DNA of 11,287 nucleotides. Origin: Gordonia sp. UBA5067 (GTDB lineage Bacteria; Actinomycetota; Actinomycetes; Mycobacteriales; Mycobacteriaceae). The position numbers were made by a program, and so were the translations under genes. Within the stretch, counting starts at the first letter, position 1. Each line of letters begins with the position of its first letter. The notes under the pieces were generated by a model. That model saw only the letters and a list, made by a program, of their open reading frames with translations. It searched no databases and was not told the DNA's origin. Below, one piece after another: positions 6,394-11,287 of the stretch. The stretch is taken from the NCBI RefSeq assembly GCF_002414845.1, contig NZ_DIAX01000080.1, forward strand, positions 36,469 to 47,755, given 5' to 3'.

Positions 6394-7845
6394 TCACCGC
6401 ACCAGCGGTACCGCTCCGGTGACCGATCCCTCGTCCGTCCAGCATGAGATGCCCCGGATATCGGGCATCAGGTCACGGGTGAAGACCGGGTCGCGCCCCT
6501 GCGCGCGCTGAGCGCGATAGTTGGCGAGCAGGCGAAACGCCATCGGGGACAGCGCGGCGATGGCGATGAGGTTGATCAGTGCCATCAGCCCCATCACGGT
6601 GTCGGCGAAGTTCCAGACGATGTCCGCCGAGGCGACCGAGCCGACGAGCACGGCGACGACGACGAGTGCGCGATAGCCGGTCAACACCTCGCGGCGGCGG
6701 GTGATGAACTCGATGTTCGATTCGCCGTAGTAGTAGTTGCCGAGGATCGAGGAGAAGGCGAGCAGGAAGACGACGATGGTCAGCGCGGTATTTGTCCAAC
6801 TACCGAGGGCGTCGACCAACGCATTCTGCGTCAGGCCGATGCCGCGTTGGGCGCCGGCCAGATCGGGGCTGGAAACGAGGATGATGAACGCGGTGATGGT
6901 GCAGATGAGGAAGGTGTCGAAGTAGACGCCCAGCGTCTGGACCAGTCCCTGCTTGACCGGGTGGGTGACCGCCGCGCTGGCTCCCGCGTTGGGCGCCGAT
7001 CCCAGCCCGGCCTCGTTGGAGAACATTCCGCGCTTGATCCCGGTCAGGACCACGTAGCCCAGCGTCGCCCCCACCACTTCGTTCGGACCCCACGCATTGC
7101 CGAAGATCTCACCGAGAACGGCAGGCACTTCGGTGATGTTGACGGCAACCACCGCCAACCCCAGCAGCAGATACCCCAGCGCCATCAGCGGCACGAGGGT
7201 CTGGGTGACCGATGCGATGCGCCGCACCCCGCCGAAGACGACGGCGGCGGTCAGAATGCCGACGGCCACGCCGATCGCCCACGGTAGCCACGATGGCCGT
7301 TGCCCCACCGTCGTCGACACCGCGGCGGTAATGGTGTTGGCCTGCAGGGAACTGAATGCGAAGGGGAAGCAGACGACGAGGATGACCGCAAAGGCGATAC
7401 CCATCGGGCGCGCCCGCAACCCGTGCTGCATGTAGTAGGCGGGACCGCCCCGGAACTCGCCGCGGTCCCTAATCTTGAACAACTGCGCCAGCGTCGACTC
7501 GATGAAGCTCGATGCACCGCCGACGAACGCCATCACCCACATCCAGAACACGGCCCCGGCACCGCCCACCGCAATGGCGGTCCCGACGCCGGCGATATTG
7601 CCGACGCCGACCCGCGATGCCGCCGAGATGGTGAAGGCGCCGAACGCCGACACCGATTGCGGTTCACCATTCTCGTCGACCGGCGTCTTGTCCCGCAGGG
7701 TACGAAACATGTCCGGCACCAGGCGCAGCTGGACGACCCCCGACCGGACGGTGAAGTAGACGCCGAGCAGAACGACGATCGGCAGGACCAGCCACGTCCA
7801 CAACTTGTCGCCGGCGGTGAGCACAAAGCTGTTGACTGAATCCAT
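6394..7845 (-). CDS. Sodium:alanine/glycine symporter, AGCS family
   Basis: Integral membrane transporter that takes up alanine or glycine with Na+. The 483-residue protein has the length and landmarks of the alanine/glycine:cation symporter family: RVGVGNIAGV (78-87), GGPAYYM (133-139), and the signature GIKRGMFSNEAGLGSAP (269-285). About ten hydrophobic segments can be seen from residue 15 to about 450, starting with WTWLVLPIVVLLGVYFTV. The end is hydrophilic, with no extra domain. The ATG at 7845 (MDSVNSF) was preferred; a GTG at 7878 would add eleven polar residues before the first membrane segment. It is the first gene of the leftward series symporter-mdh-dcd-ugd. Substrate choice among alanine, glycine or related amino acids cannot be read from sequence; the neighbouring tRNA-Gly is divergent and says nothing about substrate. 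Confidence 0.93.
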   Translation of the reverse strand: MDSVNSFVLTAGDKLWTWLVLPIVVLLGVYFTVRSGVVQLRLVPDMFRTLRDKTPVDENGEPQSVSAFGAFTISAASRVGVGNIAGVGTAIAVGGAGAVFWMWVMAFVGGASSFIESTLAQLFKIRDRGEFRGGPAYYMQHGLRARPMGIAFAVILVVCFPFAFSSLQANTITAAVSTTVGQRPSWLPWAIGVAVGILTAAVVFGGVRRIASVTQTLVPLMALGYLLLGLAVVAVNITEVPAVLGEIFGNAWGPNEVVGATLGYVVLTGIKRGMFSNEAGLGSAPNAGASAAVTHPVKQGLVQTLGVYFDTFLICTITAFIILVSSPDLAGAQRGIGLTQNALVDALGSWTNTALTIVVFLLAFSSILGNYYYGESNIEFITRRREVLTGYRALVVVAVLVGSVASADIVWNFADTVMGLMALINLIAIAALSPMAFRLLANYRAQRAQGRDPVFTRDLMPDIRGISCWTDEGSVTGAVPLVR

Positions 7846-7914
7846 CGACTCAGTATGTCGGACGGGATACCCGCGCACCGACGAGTCGATACGGTTCGGG
7901 GGCGCGAGGTTTGC

Positions 7915-7920
7915 TACGGT
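7915..7920 (+). promoter_or_regulatory. Candidate -10 box for tRNA-Gly
   Basis: TACGGT ends 25 bases before the mature tRNA and fits the TANNNT form. Initiation around 7927 would give a leader of about 19 bases containing a 4-bp CCGG/CCGG stem with a TTCG loop (7929-7940). No convincing -35 lies 17-18 bp upstream. Confidence 0.35.
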
Positions 7921-7945
7921 GGTAACCGCCGGTTCGCCGGATAAT

Positions 7946-8019
7946 GCCGATGTAGTTTAGTGGTAGAACATCAGCTTCCCAAGCTGAGAGTGCGGGTTCG
8001 ATTCCCGTCATCGGCTCCA
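7946..8019 (+). tRNA. tRNA-Gly(CCC)
   Basis: The sequence folds as a complete cloverleaf. The acceptor stem GCCGATG (7946-7952) pairs with CATCGGC (8009-8015). The D arm spans 7955-7969 with GTGGT in the loop. The anticodon stem TCAGC/GCTGA encloses the loop TTCCCAA, placing anticodon CCC at 7978-7980, which reads GGG glycine codons. The variable loop is GAGT. The T stem GCGGG/CCCGT closes the loop TTCGATT, with one G-T pair. Discriminator T is at 8016 and CCA is encoded at 8017-8019. It is divergent from the symporter gene and convergent with the cyclase gene. Confidence 0.96.
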
Positions 8020-8043
8020 CGATTTCCCAGGTAGCGACCGGCG

Positions 8044-10731
8044 CTAGCCCCACGGGGGCTGATGGGATGACGCGTTCAATTCGGTTTGAGCCTGGTTGAT
8101 TTGGTCGTAGGCGTACGTCGCGATGGCGGCGACGCTCATTGCCGCACCTCGCCGCGCTTGCCGTTCGTAGGCCACCTCGCCGAGGACTTCGCGCAGGTGG
8201 GAGGTCGCGGTGGTGAACTCGGGATTCGCCGTCTCGGTGAGCGGGCTCACGGCGAAGCCGGCGATGGTGGCCGCCGGTTCATCCCGACCGAGCCGGTCGA
8301 AAATGGCGACGAGGACAGTCAGCGGGAAGCGCATCATGCTCGTGTTGCCCGCGTCACGGAAACTCCGGACGGCGAGTGCCACATAGTCGAGCGCGTCCAG
8401 CGGGTCGCCGTAATCGGCCTCCAACCGGGCCAGACTGCCCGCGATGCGCGTTTCAGTATTGCGGTTGCCGCTCTGCTGGGCGATTACCAGACCACGGCGC
8501 TGCGCGTCCAGGGCCACCGCAGGGTCGGCGTCGCCGAACGCGTAGCCGTAAGCGTAGAGCGCGAACGAGAGCGCAGCAGGGTTGCCGGTGGCCTCAGCAA
8601 CCTCGATCAGACCGTTCGCGGCGGCCCTCGCCTCCTCTCCGCGGCCCGCGACCGCCAGCGCGATAGTCAGAAATGCCCTGGTGATCCCATGGGTGTCACG
8701 GCCGAGTGCGAGCCGGGCGCGACACCAGTCGACCTGCCTTTCGGGCTGGCCGACGTGCAGGTACGCGGCGCCCAGCAGGCCGTCAAGGCCGAATGGCACC
8801 TCGTCGCGGCCACTGTCGAACACCAGCCGGCCCGCGTCGCTGTAGCCGACAGCTGCCTCGATCCGGCCGGGCCACCAGCACGAGGACGCCATCGAATACA
8901 GGAATGCCAGTCTCGGATGAGCGGCGGCGCGGGCGGGCTCGAGCAACTCCTCGGCCCACAGGGTCGGCTCGTAATTGTGCATCCAGAAGCCGAGCCATGC
9001 CGTCCACGTCGCGATGGTGCCGGCGACGTCGAGGTCCCGTTGATCTGCGGCCCACCGGAATGCGGCGCGCAAGTTGGACAGTTCGACCGTGAGCCAGTCA
9101 TATGCCTCGCGCTGGCGCGGGCCATCCCACCGGGAAATGATTCCGGCCTCGCGTTCGGCGTAGTACCGCGCATGGGCACCCCGAACCTCGGCGGATGAAC
9201 CGCCGGCCACGAGTTGTTCCTCGGCGAACTGACGAATCGTCTCCAGCGCCGAAAAGCGGGTTTGGGCAGCGGACCGGTCCGCGACGAGAAGCGACTTGCG
9301 GACCAGGGCATCGAGCACCTCGAGGACGGCGTACTCGTCGAGATCATCGGACCCGGCCACCGCGCACGCGCTGTCGAGGTCGAATCCGCCCGCGAAGACC
9401 GCACAGCGTTGCAGCATTGACTGTTCGGTGCCGGAAAGAAGATCGTAGGACCACGAGACGGCGTGGCGCAGTGTGTGATGGCGCTCCAGTGCGCGCCGCG
9501 TACCGACCAGCAGCCGGAATCGCTGATCGAGGCGATCGCGCACCTCGCCCGGCGTCATCGATCCCATCCGGGAGGCGGCCAGCTCGATGGCCAACGGGAT
9601 CCCGTCGAGCCGAGTGCAGATCTCCACCACCGGGCCCGCCACCTCGGCCTGGTCAACCGAGAATTCCGGCGATACCGCTTGCGCTCGTTCGACGAACAGG
9701 GTCACCGCCGTCGAGTTGATTCCAGCGCCCACGTCAAGTGTCGGCACCGGCCACACGTGTTCGTCTGCGACGGCCAGGGCCTCGCGGCTGGTGGCCAACA
9801 CCCGCACGGTCGCCGAGCGGGCGAGAATCACCTCGATCAGGTCGGCCGCGGCGTCGAGCACATGCTCGCAGTTGTCGATCACCAATAGGCGTACCCGGCC
9901 GTCTAGCGCGCCGGCCACGGACTCGCTCACCGACGTGTCCGCTTGTCGGGTGACGCCCAGCACGGTCGCGACCGCGTCGGGCAGGGCCGCCGGGTCACTG
10001 ATCGCCGCCAGCTCGAACACCCAGATGCCGTCCGGGAACTCGTCCTCGAGCTGCGCCGCCACCGCCAGCGCGAGACGGGTCTTGCCCACCCCGCCGACAC
10101 CGGTGAGCGTCACCAGCCGATGGGCCCTGACCGCCGCTTGGATCTCCGCCAGGTCGGACTCGCGCCCGATCAATCCGGCCACGGCCGCCCGCAGGTTGCC
10201 CGCGCTCGGTTTCAGGGCCCGCAGGCCGGGAAACTCCTCCCGCAGGCCGGCGGCCCGCACCTGAAACACCCCCACCGGCACCGGTACGCCCCGCAAGCGC
10301 CGCAGACCCAAATCGAGAAGGTCTACTCCGCCAATCAGGCCCGCAGTTGAGTCGGCCAACAGGATCTGGCCGCCATGACCGGCGGCCATCACCCGTGCGG
10401 TCCGGTTGAGGACCGGCCCGAAATAGTCGCCGTCGCGCAGTTCGGCTTCGCCGGTCGCCATCCCCATCCGCACCGGCAACCCCAGCTCCCGCTGCGCGGC
10501 CACGGCGGCATCCACCGCCGGACGCGGCGCGAAGAATGCCGCACAGACGCCGTCGCCGGTGTGCTTGAACAGGATCCCCCCGTGTGCGGCAATCACCGAA
10601 CGCAACACTTCGTCGTGCGCGGCCAGTGCCGCCCGCATCCCCTCGGCGTCAGCCTCCCACCGACGAGTCGAGCCCTCGACATCGGTGAACAGAAAGGTAA
10701 CGACACCCGAAGGCGGTCCCGCCACGGCCAC
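8044..10731 (-). CDS. Class III nucleotide cyclase fused to STAND/NB-ARC ATPase with TPR-like C-terminus
   Basis: An 895-residue signalling protein of the kind abundant in mycobacteria (Rv0891c, Rv0386 and relatives). Residues 9-155 are a class III cyclase domain with the full catalytic set: metal-binding Asp17 (FLFTDVEGST) and Asp60 (HTGDG), adenine-selecting Lys56 and Asp102, and transition-state Asn109 and Arg113 (FGPVLNRTARV). Spacing matches Rv1625c, so an active adenylate cyclase is plausible. Next comes a P-loop ATPase: Walker A GVGGVGKT (211-218), Walker B RLLVIDN (281-287, Asp286), ATSREAL, and GIPLAIELAASRM (377-389). Residues of about 430-500 look like a winged helix, and about 500-870 are helical repeats of TPR type. 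The end (ASSHQPPWG) has no LuxR-type HTH. The GTG at 10731 is the furthest start in frame; a second GTG at 10725 would remove only two residues. The gene is monocistronic, divergent from the glycosidase gene. Confidence 0.92.
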   Translation of the reverse strand: MAVAGPPSGVVTFLFTDVEGSTRRWEADAEGMRAALAAHDEVLRSVIAAHGGILFKHTGDGVCAAFFAPRPAVDAAVAAQRELGLPVRMGMATGEAELRDGDYFGPVLNRTARVMAAGHGGQILLADSTAGLIGGVDLLDLGLRRLRGVPVPVGVFQVRAAGLREEFPGLRALKPSAGNLRAAVAGLIGRESDLAEIQAAVRAHRLVTLTGVGGVGKTRLALAVAAQLEDEFPDGIWVFELAAISDPAALPDAVATVLGVTRQADTSVSESVAGALDGRVRLLVIDNCEHVLDAAADLIEVILARSATVRVLATSREALAVADEHVWPVPTLDVGAGINSTAVTLFVERAQAVSPEFSVDQAEVAGPVVEICTRLDGIPLAIELAASRMGSMTPGEVRDRLDQRFRLLVGTRRALERHHTLRHAVSWSYDLLSGTEQSMLQRCAVFAGGFDLDSACAVAGSDDLDEYAVLEVLDALVRKSLLVADRSAAQTRFSALETIRQFAEEQLVAGGSSAEVRGAHARYYAEREAGIISRWDGPRQREAYDWLTVELSNLRAAFRWAADQRDLDVAGTIATWTAWLGFWMHNYEPTLWAEELLEPARAAAHPRLAFLYSMASSCWWPGRIEAAVGYSDAGRLVFDSGRDEVPFGLDGLLGAAYLHVGQPERQVDWCRARLALGRDTHGITRAFLTIALAVAGRGEEARAAANGLIEVAEATGNPAALSFALYAYGYAFGDADPAVALDAQRRGLVIAQQSGNRNTETRIAGSLARLEADYGDPLDALDYVALAVRSFRDAGNTSMMRFPLTVLVAIFDRLGRDEPAATIAGFAVSPLTETANPEFTTATSHLREVLGEVAYERQARRGAAMSVAAIATYAYDQINQAQTELNASSHQPPWG
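8046..8060. terminator. Candidate shared terminator hairpin, tRNA-Gly / cyclase gene
   Basis: AGCCCC and GGGGCT form a perfect 6-bp stem with a 3-base loop, 26 bases beyond the tRNA and covering the last codons and stop of the opposing cyclase gene. Neither strand has a following T-run, so it would be a U-less, bidirectional terminator. Confidence 0.4.
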
Positions 10732-10797
10732 CCGCCCAGGATGTCACAAAAAGACCCAGGTAGATCGGCCAATCGCAACGGTGCCGAGCAACGTGGG

Positions 10798-10803
10798 TAG
10801 TGT
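10798..10803 (+). promoter_or_regulatory. Candidate -10 box for leaderless secreted-glycosidase gene
   Basis: TAGTGT (TANNNT form) is followed by seven bases and then the GTG at 10811. This is the spacing seen for leaderless actinobacterial mRNAs, in which the transcript begins at the start codon. There is no Shine-Dalgarno sequence before the GTG. No clear -35 is present in the 79-bp intergenic region shared with the divergent cyclase gene. Confidence 0.45.
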
Positions 10804-10810
10804 CGAAGCC

Positions 10811-11242
10811 GTGTCGCCCCCTCCTTCGCGACGCACCAAGGGCGCTGTCCTCGCTGCGTTGTCCCTCGCCACGCCGCTGGCGCTGGTGCTCGGCACGGCC
10901 CCGGCCCGGGCCGCGCCGCCAACCGTCACCATCACCGTCGACGCCGCTCATCCCGGCCGAGTCATTCCACGCGACTTCGTCGGGCTGTCCTTCGAGGCGG
11001 ACCAACTGCACCGCACCTGGACCGACCCCGATCGCGGCAACGTCGCCGCCCTGCTCGGCAACCTCGGCACCGGCAACCTCCGGTTCAGCGCCAACCAGGT
11101 CGACAACACCGCCTGGATGCCCGACCCCGGTGCGCCGACTCCGGCCTGGGCCACCGACGGCCAGCGCATCGTGCCCGACGACCTGTCTCGCGTCGGACGC
11201 CTCGCCGCCCGCACCGGCTGGAGCGTCGACCTGGGGGGGAAC
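10811..11242 (+). CDS. Secreted glycoside hydrolase, GH79-like, N-terminal part (truncated by contig end)
   Basis: A frame opening with GTG at 10811 stays open to the end of genomic sequence, giving 144 codons. Residues 1-34 are a clear Sec signal peptide: basic start (PSRRTK), hydrophobic core (GAVLAALSLATPLALVLGTA), and likely cleavage after ARA (34). The mature part begins APPTVTITVDAAHPGRVIPRDFVGLSFEADQL and continues with a GNLGTGNLRFSANQVDNTAW segment and LSRVGRLAARTGWSVDLG. This resembles the start of the (beta/alpha)8 barrel of actinobacterial GH79-type enzymes (beta-glucuronidase/heparanase-like), recognised by pattern only. The catalytic glutamates would lie beyond the break, so activity cannot be judged. 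The frame continues through 11243-11287, but those residues (LSLIHIS...) are adapter translation. A seven-G run at 11233-11239 gives Gly-Gly-Asn where Gly-Val-Asn might be expected, possibly a base-call error. Confidence 0.68.
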
Positions 11243-11287
11243 CTGTCTCTTATACACATCTCCGCGCCCACCAGACTAAGCGTAATT
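11243..11287 (+). other. Untrimmed Nextera (Tn5 mosaic-end) sequencing adapter, non-genomic
   Basis: Bases 11243-11261 are CTGTCTCTTATACACATCT, the exact 19-base mosaic end carried by Nextera library adapters. Bases 11262-11276 match the following adapter stretch CCGAGCCCACGAGAC at 13 of 15 positions (A to C at 11265, G to C at 11272). The remaining eleven bases occupy the place of an index and beyond. Composition changes abruptly from the genomic sequence. This is library artefact at a contig end. Confidence 0.97.

Noticed and set aside
10649..11257. Reverse-strand frames at the right end, starting MYKRQ or MGAEMCIRD
   Set aside because: Their starts lie in the adapter, and the rest is antisense to the glycosidase gene and overlaps the cyclase gene.
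11243..11261. Possible Tn5 transposon end
   Set aside because: The mosaic end is followed by library adapter sequence, not transposon DNA, and sits at the contig end. It is a sequencing artefact, not a mobile element.
10800..11279. A 159-codon + strand frame starting with ATG at 10800
   Set aside because: Its product is Arg/Ser/Pro-rich shadow sequence ending in adapter-derived residues (LLYTSP). The overlapping frame from 10811 encodes a signal peptide and a recognisable domain.

Overview
This window is high-GC DNA, rich in G or C at third codon positions and with frequent GTG starts. It looks like the chromosome of a mycolic-acid actinomycete (order Mycobacteriales; a Gordonia-, Williamsia- or Rhodococcus-like organism is my best guess). 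Two associations recall Mycobacterium tuberculosis: an AspC-type aminotransferase just after a protein with an Rv0338c-like tail (compare Rv0338c/Rv0337c), and dcd beside ugd (compare Rv0321/Rv0322). The genus assignment is inference.

Layout. (1) 2-2417, + strand: the C-terminal end of a probable iron-sulfur reductase with a repetitive Pro/Ala/Glu tail; an AspC/AlaA-type aminotransferase; and, 26 bp later, a MerR-type regulator with an apparent internal duplication of its winged-helix domain. (2) 2433-7845, - strand, read right to left: an AGCS sodium/alanine-glycine symporter, malate dehydrogenase, dCTP deaminase, UDP-glucose 6-dehydrogenase and an unknown single-pass membrane protein. Gaps are 17-57 bp, so this may be one operon, with a strong hairpin between dcd and ugd and a possible internal promoter before the last gene. 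(3) 7946-8019, + strand: tRNA-Gly(CCC), divergent from the symporter. (4) 8044-10731, - strand: a large class III nucleotide cyclase fused to a STAND/NB-ARC-type ATPase and a TPR-like C-terminus. (5) 10811-11242, + strand: the start of a secreted glycoside hydrolase (GH79-like), cut off by the end of the contig.

The last 45 bases (11243-11287) are not genomic. They begin with the exact 19-base Tn5/Nextera mosaic end and continue into an imperfect copy of the Nextera read adapter, so the contig ends in untrimmed library adapter and any protein predicted through it is chimeric.

Functionally this is mostly core metabolism: amino-acid transamination, amino-acid/Na+ uptake, the TCA cycle, dUMP supply and UDP-glucuronate for envelope polysaccharide, plus one signalling protein. 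I see no CRISPR array, phage, insertion sequence or defence island, and no convincing new multi-gene system. The points most worth a second look are the duplicated MerR protein, the dcd-ugd hairpin next to the ugd start, the intact cyclase residues on a STAND protein without a DNA-binding end, and the adapter artefact.
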